Source: Tanytarsus gracilentus (Eukaryota > Arthropoda > Insecta > Diptera > Chironomidae). From it: a stretch of 64,000 bases of DNA. Below, one piece after another: positions 49,701 to 61,700 of this stretch. Position 1 is the first letter of the stretch. The number at the start of each line of letters is the position of its first letter. The position numbers were made by a program, and so were the translations under genes. The DNA lies in NCBI GenBank assembly GCA_038502055.1, contig JAXRKN010000036.1, positions 62,001 through 126,000 on the forward strand, written 5' to 3'. The notes under the pieces are model-generated. The model saw nothing but the letters and a program-made list of their open reading frames with translations, was not told where the DNA came from and made no database searches.

Positions 49701-51506
49701 CTTCTAAGTTTTTTGAAGTATTTCCGCCTCAACGAAAATTTCTCATTAAACATTGATTGGAATCGTTTACAAAAAAATATATATAGAAAGTGCGAAAAAT
49801 GCACTGTATTAATGAACTCACTGCCCACGTGACATTGCAATGCGTTGTAATTTGCTTTAATCGCCGCCACATTAATTTTACCCTTCAATACATTCACAGG
49901 TTCACCTGAACTGCCTCGTAAAACGCTACATTCCTCCCACTTTTATTTCCGACTTATCTTACACAAAAAAAAGGTGATCGGTTTATATGAAATTGGAGAT
50001 GAGACAACTCATTTGCGAGAGACTTATTGTTCACAAAAAAATTTCTTTCGATTTTCTTTGCTAGACGTGCAAACGGGAAGAGAAAAAATGTTACAGTTTT
50101 CCCACTTGTCACAACAAGCGAGATACGAAAAGGCAAAATAAATGATAGTATTAAATCACACAAGTAACAAGCAAATTAAATATAGAGACATTAAAAAAAA
50201 GTTGCTTGAAAAGAAAAAGTAATTTCAAGTTCAATCGACGTCCTTTCGTTTCTGTTAAACGCACTGTATGCGAAACTGAATTCTAATGTTATTATTAGTA
50301 AAAATGAAAGTAAGATATACAGTTTGATTTACTGAAAGCTGTTCCGTTAGAGTCGTCGTCGGTTGGTTTAGAGTAAACAATTACAGTTCATGCACTTATA
50401 TGGAAGAGGGGTTCAGAAGGGCAGATTGTAAATTTTCAAAAATTTCTCTTTATATGGGCTGAAAATTATTTTTATTTAAAATTAGCTTTAGAAATAATTT
50501 TCCTCGAGAACTTTTTTAAAAACCAATCAGCATTTTCCGCGTTCATCAAAACCAAAATGTGATCTTGAAAAAAATTATTTCCTTTACACAAATTCGAGAA
50601 TTGTAAACTGAATTGCTACAATCAAAACATGAAATTAATTTTTTTTATCGACACCATTAAAGACAAAATGATTCAGAAAAAAAATTCTCGTCATCATCGC
50701 GATATAATAAAAAAAAGTTTCGATGTTAAAATGTTTTGGCGCTCGCACATCTCTGTGAATCTGTGCGCGGCTATATGGCTGTATTTAATTTCTTCGTTCA
50801 TGAATGTGAGATGAATGAGACTATCGACTATCACACAAGCCCATTCAATTAATAAAATTAAAAATAATTAAGTGAAACTATTTCATAAGTTTTCAATCAA
50901 TTCTTTCGCATGATTTGTTTTCTTCTGTCGTACTTGAAAGATTTTTTCCTACATCTCGAATTCATTGATTTTTTTTATAGACACTTAAAAAACCACAAAC
51001 ATGTCATGATTTAAAATTACAGCTCTGAAAATGATTTTTCATCTCGCACTTTTCGAGTATCTTTTTTTGCCACCTGTTAGTCAATTGTGTACATGAGCAC
51101 AAATAACCATATTTGCGTAAATCACCGTCGATCATCATCAACAACATCCACATTATAATTTGAGAGCCGAAAATTCTTCATTCACACATGTATGCATTTT
51201 TAATTAAATTTTCTCACATACTTAAGATGATCTCGCTCTCTCTTGCTCTCACATATACTCACTTCCGAATTCATTGTTAACAGTCTCTTGCATTGCTTGT
51301 GATAAGACAGCATAGCTGCTTCGCTTTTGAAGTGTGATTGCTGACGCTCCCGATCCAGAGCCACTTAGAGGCGTCTTCTTAATTGTATCACTGTCACTAC
51401 ACAGAACTTGTCCGATCATCATTGAAACAACCGACATCAAGTAGATTGAATATAAACAATTATTTAACTTCAATTGTGACACTTTTCCGCCACTTCGCAA
51501 ATACAT
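43774..51506 (-). CDS. Stim: Stromal interaction molecule (STIM), ER calcium sensor
   Basis: Nine exons: 51263-51506, 47722-47858, 47194-47542, 46597-47137, 46344-46540, 46233-46280, 44733-44997, 44473-44688, 43774-44035; 752 codons. Order: signal peptide; luminal EF-hand whose loop (about 113-124) has the Asp/Asn/Gly/Glu pattern DDDDNGDIDLSE; SAM domain (about 128-240, HNWTLDQTCDWLIQSVQLP); one membrane helix (about 252-271); coiled coils and the CAD/SOAR region (PPGLQHWLQLTYELE...EACEKLRKKRSSFVGAFVSTHGKS); a Pro/Ser-rich tail; and a polybasic C-terminus (KKRKRRLFNFGKKSGK). STIM senses ER Ca2+ loss, oligomerises and opens Orai channels. The polybasic end, which binds PIP2, depends on the acceptor before 44035. 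Intron 1 contains myotrophin on the other strand. Confidence 0.95.
48178..48814 (+). CDS. MTPN: Myotrophin (V-1), ankyrin-repeat protein nested in Stim intron 1
   Basis: Five exons (48178-48201, 48265-48312, 48429-48539, 48588-48671, 48725-48814), all phase 0, give 118 codons, exactly the length of vertebrate myotrophin. Four ankyrin repeats are visible: VKNGELDDLKVAIDSQ, RMLIHYASDYGQSEVVSYLI, GISALLAAIWEGHTQCVKIL, and a C-terminal DGTSYLDAAEKQEIKALL. Myotrophin/V-1 is a small cytosolic protein that binds capping protein and blocks actin barbed-end capping. Introns are 49-116 nt. The gene lies wholly within the first Stim intron on the opposite strand and is complete. Confidence 0.95.
48815..51262. 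other. Remainder of Stim intron 1
   Basis: 3' UTR of myotrophin followed by AT-rich sequence. No further gene is recognised. Confidence 0.4.
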
Positions 51507-52484
51507 TTTTTCTGCTTTTTTTGAAGAATTCCTTATATTTTTTTTGATATTTTAATTAATGTGCACACTTTATCAATTTACACTTGCTTCAATATTTATT
51601 TTTTCTAACTTTATATTTTTTCCTCTCTTCGTTTCCTCTTAATTAAGTATAGAGACATTCGAGATTGAACAAACAAAAAAATCTTAAAAAATTAATTGAA
51701 AAAGTGACGATTAATCTTTTTCCTTAATTTTTATTCGTTCGCCATGCGCTTAAACAACACCAAAACAAACCAAAATTATAATATAAGCGGTTGTGCGTTG
51801 CTTAACTCTCTTTAGGACATTTTAGAATGATTTAAATCGCGTTTGGAAAACAAAAATTGTAAAAATTAAGTACAGAATTTTCTGGTTTATGAGATATTTT
51901 TCGACACGTTTATGCATTGCGTTTGAGGCACTACAAAAATATAAAATAAAATTAGCCGTTAAAATAATTTAATGATTTTAATTTTTTTATTGCATGATTT
52001 TTTAAAATTAATTTATTACTGCGTGAATGTCTGATTAATTGTGTGTAATAATGTGTGTGCATGCATTATAAAAATTTATGTTGTGTTTAAATTATTTTTG
52101 TTTTTTAAAATATTTCTTGATGTTCTTGTTATCCCCCATAAAAAAAGAAGATCGAAAGCGAGGGAAATTATAAAAAATTCGGTTACTCGGAAAATTTAAT
52201 GAATTTTTAATTTTTATGAATGAGTCTCACAATTTTTAAAATTTAACCTCAAAATTTTAACCTCAAAAATTGCTAAAGTCCAGTTTATTTTTCTATTTTT
52301 CCGATCAAAATTGACCGTTGAGAAAATTTTCAAATAAAGCGACTAAAAGCGCTTTTTGTCACTTTTTACGTCGGAGAATTTCGAATCTCGTCTTGTAAAA
52401 CAACAACAACATCAAAAAAAATTCAAAACAAAAAATCTGCAATATTCGTAAAAGTTTAAAAATTTTTGGTAAAATTCATTGAGG
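51507..52484. promoter_or_regulatory. Divergent promoter region Stim / YIPF5
   Basis: The two start codons face away from each other across 978 bp of AT-rich sequence, so both promoters must lie here. No individual element can be assigned with confidence. Confidence 0.4.
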
Positions 52485-53334
52485 ATGTCGAATTATAATC
52501 AAGAAGACTTTGGATATGATGCAACATTTGGTAATATATTAAATTCACATGAATAAAAGTTTAAATAATGTCAAAATTTTGCAATTTTTAGAATTTCAAA
52601 ATTTCGACAACTCACCTTATTACAACACGAATAGTTATCCATACTCGCCAGTACCAAATGAACTTTATACGCCATCATCTCATAATCAACCGGCAATTTT
52701 TACACCGAGTTCAAGTTTCGGTAGCAGAAATTATGAAGCAAGACGAAGTTTTTTCAAGGATCACGCAGCAACATCCGATCAATTTGATGATGAGCCACCG
52801 TTGCTCGAGGAACTTGAAATTTATCCACATTTGATTATGGAAAAAACACTCAGCATACTCAATCCATTTCAATCGACTGAAAAACAAGCTGTTTCTGATC
52901 TCGAATTCTTATCTGAAAGTGATCTCGCGGGTCCTATTGGATTTTATCTCTCGCTAGCCTTTTGCCTCTTTCTCTCCGACACTCGAAAGGATGTTTTTGG
53001 ATATGTTTATGGACTGAGCATTATAACAGTGATTTTTATGTACATTTTATTGAAACTGATGTGTCTCAACAATGGACCGCCAATTTCAATTAGCAATGTC
53101 GCCTCAATTTTGGGCTACAGCGTTCTTCCCATCGTTTGTCTCAGCGCTCTCGGCATTTTCTATTCACTCAACAATAAATTCGGAATCATTCTGGCTATGT
53201 TTGCAATTTTCATGAGCACATCAGCATCGTCGAGAATTTTTTGCCTCATAACTGGCGATCAAAAGCAACGTTTCTTGCTCGCATATCCATCTGCATTAGT
53301 GTACGTTATTTTCACATTATTAGTTTTATTCTGA
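52485..53334 (+). CDS. YIPF5: YIPF5-like Yip1-domain protein
   Basis: Two exons (52485-52530, 52592-53334), 262 codons. The N-terminus is Tyr/Pro/Ser/Asn-rich and cytosolic. The marker motif DDEPPLLEELEI (about residues 105-116) is typical of YIPF5/YIPF7 (Yip1 family). It is followed by LNPFQ, SDLAGPI and five membrane helices with FGYVYG, ASILGYSVLPI and a C-terminal YPSALVYVIFTLLVLF. These proteins work in ER-to-Golgi traffic with Rab GTPases and COPII. Start: first ATG, in MSNYNQEDFGYD. Length matches the family (about 257 residues). Confidence 0.94.
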
Positions 53335-53536
53335 AGAAAACCAAATGTATTGAATCTAAATGATTATTAAAAGCAAGCATTCTAGTATACTCGGGCCAAA
53401 AATCTCATATTTAAAAATTTCATTAATATTTATTTCATTTGCTAAATTTATTGAAATTTAATTTCGATGCGTCATAAGGAACAATTAAAGTAAAATATCG
53501 ACTAACGTGTCATGTACTATTTGTAAAAAATTCTTC

Positions 53537-53542
53537 AATAAA
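53537..53542 (+). terminator. Poly(A) signal of YIPF5
   Basis: AATAAA 203 nt after the YIPF5 stop codon. Confidence 0.5.
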
Positions 53543-54476
53543 ATCAACACTTAAAAATTAATGATTTTTTAATTTTCATTTATTTTTAGAAAAAAATAGT
53601 TCAAGGATTGCAAATTAAAAAGCTTTTAAGATTTTCCGATTTAATAGTGAACAACGTGAATGATAAATTGTCTTCGACAACCCCACACACAAAACGGAAG
53701 CATGCTTTCTTATCACCTTATGGATACATTTAGCTTTTTTCGATTCTGCGCATTCATTATTTAAAGTTTTGTTTAAGGATATTACATTCCTTCAGTGCAA
53801 GAGGAAGGAAAATATTAATTTTGCTTCATTAAGCTATTGAAATTAATTGAGTCTCAGTTTTGACTTGAGTTTATTTCGCGTGCAAAAGTCAGTGACTTTC
53901 ATTTGTTGCAAAAGCACCTCAGCGTCAGTGTCAAGCGAAAAAAGTCGTTGCACCATCAAAAAAAATAACCATTGAAGATTTTCGCAGACAAAAATATTAT
54001 ATAACGAACAAATCATCAATTCATGAACAACAACGAGTGAAATCATCAAGTAAATAGCTAAAAGAGAAATATTCCATCAATTTAAATCAAACAAATTTAA
54101 GGTTCAAAAAAATATATTTTTGTCGAGTCCCGCGGAATTCTTTTTTTTGGAGGAAAATATTGATTTTCTCTCTTTTATTTTGGCATGCCGTGAAAATTTT
54201 GTTTCTTGTCTATTTTTATGTAAATATTGATTGATGGATTTTGCCTAAAACTTCTAAGGAAATAAATTTTGCACCTCATAATAATTCCGTTCTATTGCAC
54301 ACATGGCAATTTTATTGCATTTTTTTCCTTTTTTTATTTTCTAATTGCACCAACATAGCACCATATAGGACTGTAACACATCTGTTCCTTAATCAATTCG
54401 AGCACTAAACTTTTAGGGAGTGCAATTCTGAAAACCCTCATAACATTAACAACATAGTATCTAATAGCTTAAAATT
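53543..54476. other. Spacer upstream of the SLC6 gene
   Basis: AT-rich, no coding evidence; contains the SLC6 promoter by position. Confidence 0.35.
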
Positions 54477-57374
54477 ATGGCAAACACTGCACATTTATTT
54501 AGAAGACAAAGTAGTAGAGACTTGAATGGAAGTCATCGCGACTATACGAAAACACTCGATGAGCTTGAGTTGAGGGTAATTTTTTGGCAGCAATTATTAA
54601 GTGATAATTGTGGCATGTTTAAAGAATTTTACTGTCAATTTTAAATTTTTTTGTAAATAAATTTTATCTCTTAAAAATGTCTGATACTTCACGTGTCACA
54701 TTCATCACTCGAACTTTTATATAAAATTTATGGAAAACTTTCTTTTAGCGTCTAAGAGAAAAATTAGTTCGAGCTGAAAGTTTGGGAGGTAAAACTTTGT
54801 ATGGAGCAACGAATCAGGCCTTTAATTCTGATGAAGTTATCGCTTCAAGACACCATCACCACAAGCAGCCGTCATTACTCGAGATTTTTGAAGAGCCAGG
54901 CCAACAATCGCCACCAAGCAGTTGTGTTGCCATTCCTCCACCGATTGATCCCGGTCAAGATGAAAATATCATTTCCGATGAAGCACCTGGCGATGGCAGA
55001 GAAAGTTGGGACAGCAAAATTACATTTCTCTTGGCAACGATTGGATATGCTGTTGGATTAGGAAACGTCTGGCGATTTCCTTATTTAGCGCAGGTATTTG
55101 AGCATTTAATATTCAAACAAGTACATAATTTTCATTTTGGTTAAAAAATTACAGAAAAATGGTGGCGGAGCATTTTTGGTGCCCTATTGATAAGTATCTC
55201 CAATTGTGATTTTAATTAAATTTTGACACAAAATAATTTAAAATTTATTTCTTCACGCTGATGCTCTTTATTCAGGGACTGCCTATATTTTATCTTGAAC
55301 TTGCAATTGGCCAGAGATTGAGAAAAGGTGCAATTGGCGTTTGGAATGAAGTCAGTCCGTATCTAGGCGGAATCGGTATCTCATCAGCGATCGTATCGTT
55401 CATTGTCGCTTTGTATTACAACACAATAATTGGCTGGTGTATCATTTACCTGTTTCACAGTGTCGAAAATCCCCTTCCATGGTCTGAATGCCCTGTACAT
55501 CTCTTACCAAACATGACCTGTGAGTTTTTTCGAGTTCTGTCAATTATTTCCGCCAAAATTTATTTTTAACGTTTTTTTTTTCTATTAAATTTTTTAATTC
55601 AAGACTTTTATGAGAAGGAATGCAATGTAAGGTGCCACTGTGGTGTGAAAACTGACTCTAATTATTATTATTATTTTTTGTTTCAAGGAATCGTCACCAA
55701 CACAGTATTACTGGTATCGCTCAACGCTTCAATCGGCGCCGAGTGTTAATGAACCAGAACAATTTAATTTTCCAATTGCCTTGGCACTACTTGTCGCATG
55801 GACTGTCATCTATCTTTGCATGGTGCAAGGAATTACGGAGAGTGGCAAAGTCGTTTATGTCACCGCAATTTTTCCCTATGTCGTCCTTTTCATCTTCTTC
55901 TTCCGCGGCGTCACACTTCGAGGCGCAACAGACGGAATTCGACATCTTTTTACGCCACGCTGGGAAATTCTTGCCGATCCTGTTGTGTGGCTTGAAGCGG
56001 GCACGCAAGTTTTCTTTTCGTTGGGACTCGCCTTTGGTGGACTCATAGCGTTCAGTTCTTACAATCCTGCCAATAACAACTGCTTTCGAGATGCTATTTT
56101 AGTTTCTTTCACCAATTGTGGAACATCAATGTAAAACTTTTTGATTTACTTAATTCTTTAATTTTAATAATTTCTTTGAAGGTTCGCTGGTGTCGTTGTT
56201 TTCTCTATCATCGGATTTAAAGCTCACAGTGCTTATGACTCTTGCCTCGAACGGAATAAAATTAATGGCACTAAACACGAAGAGTGCGATCTACAAAAAG
56301 AATTATCAAACAGTGCATCGGGAACGGGACTGGCGTTCATTATATTTACGGAAGGTAAATTTTTTTACAACTTTTTTTTATAGAAAAAATTAATAAAATA
56401 ATTTTTTTAGCCATTAATCAATTTCCGGGAGCACAAATCTGGGCAGTTCTCTTCTTTCTGATGCTTTTCACTCTCGGCATTGACTCTCAATTTGGCACGC
56501 TCGAAGGGGTCATAAGTTCGTTGGTCGACATGAAACTATTTCCAAATTTACCAAAGGAAAAAATTACCCTCGTGAGTTTGCCAATTCGACATTTGTTGCT
56601 AATTTTTATAAATTAATTTCTTGTGACTCAGATGTTGTGTGCATTATGCGGGGTGCTATCGTTAGTTTTTGCAAACGGTGCTGGCAGTTATATTTTTCAA
56701 CTAATGGACAGCTTTGCCGGCAATTATACTCTCCTCATCATTGCATTCTGCGAGGTAATTTATCACTTTTTAACACAAGAGCCTTTAACTGACAAAAAAA
56801 AATGTTTATAGTGCGTTGGAGTTAGCTATGTTTATGGTCTAAGAAGATTCGCAGATGACATTGAGTTGATGACGGGTAGCAGACCTCACATGTATTGGAT
56901 GCTATGTTGGAAATACTTGAGCCCACTTGCTATGCTAACGATTTTAATAGCATCGTTTTTGAATCTCATAAGTGAGTAAAAAAGTTCGTCTTGAAGTTCG
57001 GTAAAAAACTCTGTCACGTGTCGTAAATTTCAGATAATGGTTCGAGTTATCCAGTCTGGAATCGTGAATTAGGTGTAACCGAAGATATGGAGTGGCCCGG
57101 TTGGTGTATTTTCGCAGCGATAATTCTAATTTCAGTATCAATTTTGTGGATACCGGGCGTGGCGATTTGTCGCATCTTTGGCATCGTCATTGTCGAAGAC
57201 TCTGATCCTATGCCATTTCCAGCGGATGAATTGCGTGAAGTTCACGGCATCGTCCCACATGAGCCTACGAAATTCGAACAAATAGCATTTGGATTTCGTG
57301 AAGACGGAACCGAAAGAATGTTTTGGCCCTCATTTTTCAGTAATCCAGAGGAGGTGTTGCAGGAAGACGAATAA
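54477..57374 (+). CDS. SLC6-family neurotransmitter/amino-acid transporter, NTT4-like orphan
   Basis: Eleven exons (54477-54575, 54749-55093, 55155-55189, 55257-55519, 55604-55626, 55688-56130, 56182-56354, 56411-56571, 56632-56754, 56812-56971, 57034-57374); 721 codons in one frame. Na+/Cl--coupled transporter fold with twelve helices. TM1 contains GYAVGLGNVWRFPYLAQKNG. GLPIFYLELAIGQRLRKGAIGVW, NPLPWSECP, QYYWYR and GLAFGGLIAFSSYN follow the NTT4/B0AT branch (SLC6A15-18) more than the monoamine or GABA branches. A 160-residue cytosolic N-terminus with a His run precedes TM1. One intron (55190-55256) has AT-AC ends; only that splice restores VPYWLMLFIQG. Exon 5 is 23 nt. The substrate is unknown; fly bloated tubules or a relative is a possible orthologue. 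Confidence 0.92.
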
Positions 57375-58506
57375 ATTCATATCAATTTAATTCAAGTATT
57401 AACTTAAACACACACATGCAAGTACATATTTGATTCATATCTGATTATTTGACATTAATTAATGAACACTATAATCCCATCGCTTCGTTGTGCTCTAAAT
57501 TTCCCGATAGATTAAAAAGTTTTTTTTCGTGAATGAGAATTTAGAAAAGAAATGTAAGACAGATAAATCCGTCTCGATATACATAAACGTGGTTAAAGCA
57601 ACAAATGATAATAATGATTATATGGTAATTGTAAATGTGATATTCTGTCTTTTGTGTTATCTCTATTTTTTCTTCTTTACTGGTTGTGGTTAAAAAATCT
57701 ATTTAAAAAGAAATAATCAAAAAATAATATTTAAAATGGATGTTTATTGAAATATAATTCAGAAAAAAATAAGACTTTATTGTAGCCGCCGTTGGTTCTC
57801 ATCCCCTTCGATAATGAAATTACACATATAATATGGAAATGATAGTTGACTGAATGAAAAAATATGCAATAAAAATGCTCGGATGAGAAAAGTTGAAAAT
57901 ATAGATATAAAAAACAGACAATAAGTGGGAATCGTTACTTGAAAATCCATCTCTACATCTTGATTCTCGATGTTATTTTATCCTCCAACAATTATGAAGG
58001 AAACATAGCAAATAAGAAAAAGAAATAAAGGGTGGGAAATAATATGACAATACGACAAATAAATTTACCATTCATAGCTGTCTCTCTATACTCATAAACC
58101 ATGTATTAATAAAGTGTATCTTACTCTATTTATTGTTTGCAATTTCTTACACTCCTTTTGAGTGTTAAGGTGAAATATTATATACAAAAAAAGATTGACG
58201 AGATATTGTTGAAAGGATTTTTGTTCTTCTCTTAGATGTAGAATACAAGGAAGCACCTCAATAGATATCAATAGATCACATAAATCCTAAATTGCCCGTT
58301 TCAGTTACGGCACTTAATCATCTTTACTTTAATTAATTTTACTTTAATTAATTTCCCAAATTTACAATTAAAAAGTCAGAAATACGTAAAATATATTTTA
58401 CGTTAAACTTCAAATTAAATTATCTCTGTCCTGTAAAATTATCAGCAAGGGCGTAAAAAAATGTTAAAATTTACGTTTTGTTAAATTTATTGTTCTAGAT
58501 AACGCA
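57375..58506. other. 3' UTR of SLC6 gene and convergent spacer
   Basis: AT-rich with several poly(A)-like hexamers. No gene is recognised before the MITE at 58507. Confidence 0.4.
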
Positions 58507-58690
58507 TCATGAAATTTCCCTGCGTGGGACATGAAAACCGTTGAAGCCGTAAATTTAAATAAAAGTATACTTTTTGTATACAATTCTCTATTGAAAATAC
58601 GTTGAAGCCGAGATTTAAATTTTATTTGTATGAGGATTTTTTGAATTTTAACGGTAACATTTGGTCATGTCCCACGCAGGGAAATTTCAT
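58507..58690. mobile_element. MITE-like inverted-repeat element
   Basis: Terminal inverted repeats of about 25 bp, TGAAATTTCCCTGCGTGGGA at the left (from 58510) and its complement at the right (to 58689), differ by one missing base. The total is about 180 bp and non-coding. TCA borders both ends and may be the target duplication. Two internal direct repeats of CGTTGAAGCCG (58538 and 58600 area) are present. It lies between two convergent genes, 34 bp past the TRIT1 stop. Confidence 0.7.
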
Positions 58691-58722
58691 CAAACAATAA
58701 ATGAAAATTATATTTATGCAAA

Positions 58723-61700
58723 TTAATCAGACGCTGCTTTTTTCTCTTGCCGACTGAGTCTAGATTGTGATCTTTTATGATTATTAGATTTCAGATGATT
58801 TTGCCATTGAAACTCGCCGATAAAGGTTCGCTTGCAGATTTCACAATAGTTTGAGGTTTCCTCATTCAGTCCTTCGCCGAGACGTTTTACCTTCGGCATG
58901 GGCTGCAATTTGATTTCTTCTTCTCGCATATAACTCAGGATTGTTTCTTCGGCTGGCTTGTAGACAAGCTCACTCCATTGTGATACGTCCGTGGTATCCA
59001 ACGGATAAATTTGAGGAACTGCTCGAATTTCACTGCCTAAAAATCTATTGCGAATCCATTTCTGTTGTTTCTTTGAGTACCTTCGTGTTACCAATTTTAA
59101 CTCTTCTAAACAGGCCAAAAGTGATTTATAGCCTTCGGGTTCCGGCAAACTTTCGGGAGCTTCCACGAATTCGTTGATTAAACGGTCGTGGTTTGTATCG
59201 AATTTTTCCAAGTACGGTATGAATTCTTTGAAGCCGATTGTCTGCAAGATGCCTTCCTCATAGTCCGCGTTTAGAGAACTTTGAAAAGGGAGAAAAAAAG
59301 AGAGAGAAGAAATATAAAAAACGGTATTTTAAAACAATAAAAGAACCTTTTTTATACCGATTCAAAATAAAATCATCATAGAAACTCCTAATCTCAGCTA
59401 AAAGGCCACTTTTCACCATCGAGTCAACTCTGCTATTTAGACGCTGATTTAAAATCTCCTGAAATAAAATATTAGAATCAAATTTTAATTAATGTGCATA
59501 GAAAAAAAGTTAATTTAATTTTTCTTCTTATTAGATTATTTTTTGGCGTCTTTGCTCTTATCAATAATCCATAAAAATTCGATTTCGCAATCTTATCAGC
59601 TGCAACCTACTTTTTCTACGTTAAATCGCTCAAGTGGCTCCATGCTAAGAGTAGGTAGCTCTTAAATTAAGGCATGCAAGGCCATCTAAAACCACCACAT
59701 ACTCGCATGGACTTTTCCCACAATCAGATTTTTTTTGGCGCGACGACAACCTGTGCGATGTTCAATGATTTACGGCGTCGATTTTTTTTTTTGCGGACGA
59801 CAAAATTTTATTTAGCTTAATGAGAATGGGGGGCTGATATACTTTGATAAGAAGTGAAAAAATTCCCTCGCAACGCTGCGACTCAATTACACTTATTACT
59901 ACAACGCTTATCAATTAAAAATGTTGAAAAGATTTTCGGTTGCGGTAAATCAACAGAAAAGGTAGAAACATTTACTTTACCTCTTAAAAAAATTTTATAA
60001 CGATATTGATAAATATTGTGTTTTAGAATTTTTTTCGTGTGTGATTTTTGCTGCTTGTGTGGCGGCTTCTCAAAACTTTTTTTTTCAGTAATTTTCCATG
60101 TACTTAACTCAAGGAAATTTTGTGTGATCAAGAGAATAATTTATGGTTGGCTTTACTAGGCGACTCACTCTTGTCAAGGGAAGGTTTAACCATTAAAAAA
60201 AATTTATATTTTAAATCTGTTTGAAAAATTTTTTACGCTTCTTTTTATGAATAAATTAGTTTTAAACGTTGAAATTTTTTTTTACGTGAAAATTTTAAAT
60301 AACGAATTTTAAACGCTTGAACAAATGTTCTTCTAAAATGTTTCATTAATAAATTCGTTTACCAAAGTCCTCTTCAAAAAAGTTCTTTCAACCCTTGATC
60401 AAAATTTTGAACGCTTAATGAAATATTTTCTCAACTGCTGTACTATAAATAATCTATTGAAATTTTTATTGCCAGCAGTACATAAAAAAAAGTAAATATA
60501 TTTTAAGCGTAAATAAATAGGCAGTAAAAAAGTTGTATTGCGTGATTATTACTTCATTCATTCGTCATTAAGTTAAATCATTAAGAAAAATCCCTATCAA
60601 TCATGTCCAAGTTCTTTCTGCAAAGTACTTAAGTAAAACATTATGTGAATGTCATGAGAGGTTGGTTAAGTAGGTCAGTAATAACCCAGTGAAAAAAACA
60701 CATAGAAAGCAGAGCGAGTTTCAAAATAAAAACAAAAGGAGCACCGCTTAAAAAAAAGTATATTTCAACCCAAAGATTCACTCACATTCAGTTTATTTAT
60801 TTAATTGTATTCACAATATGTTTAAAAGTGTTGAGAGAAAAATAAGAAGAAGAATTATCAATGAAAAGTATGTACAATGTGAATTTATGAAGGCAAGATA
60901 AGATAAGAAGAGCTCGGCAACAGCGAGGTTTTTTTTCGTTCACTCTCACTCAAGGTTTATGGCCTCTGAGAGATCTTCATATCATGCGTCGTCGCTATGC
61001 GTACTTCAGCAGTGAGAGGATATCAATTTAAAATTTTCACTCTAAATTGAAGACCTCGTGAGCTGAGTGAAAAAAAAGAAGTGAATAGAGTTTTTTTCAC
61101 CGCCTCTCTTTTTTTGCCTGATCAACTACGAAGATGATTATTACGCACTGTACGATTATAAATACTATTCACTTGCGTAGAAATTTATTGTAGGCCTTTA
61201 AAAATGTAATAAATTGATAATAAAAAAAATGTGTGTCAACCGAGATAGGGTAGCAAAAAAAATAAGAAGAAGCTTCACGGTCTTTTTGGTGGAAGTGTGT
61301 GGTAAAAAAAGCAATGAGGAAATTCTCGATGATCCCCCGTGACACTATAATTAGCATGAGCGCATAAATTTTTAAATGTTGTAAGTATATTTGATGAAGG
61401 AACTCGGAGGTTAAGTACATCAATGGCGGTGTGCAACAGCAAATGATTTACAATGTGAATGAAAGCGTTACATGTTTGAAAAAAGAAATATTAAAGCAAA
61501 GAGATAATTGAGACAGCCATAGAACGTGTATGTTGTACGACTTCCTGTGCAACAGCAACACTGTTCAACGCGGCTTATCAAAAAAAAATCATGTTCGTCA
61601 TATTTTAGTTCTTATCATCGTCACCTCTCACCATGACTCGTTAAATTACCATTGACCGCATGCATTAGTTTTAATGTTCTATGAACTAAGATTATTTAAT

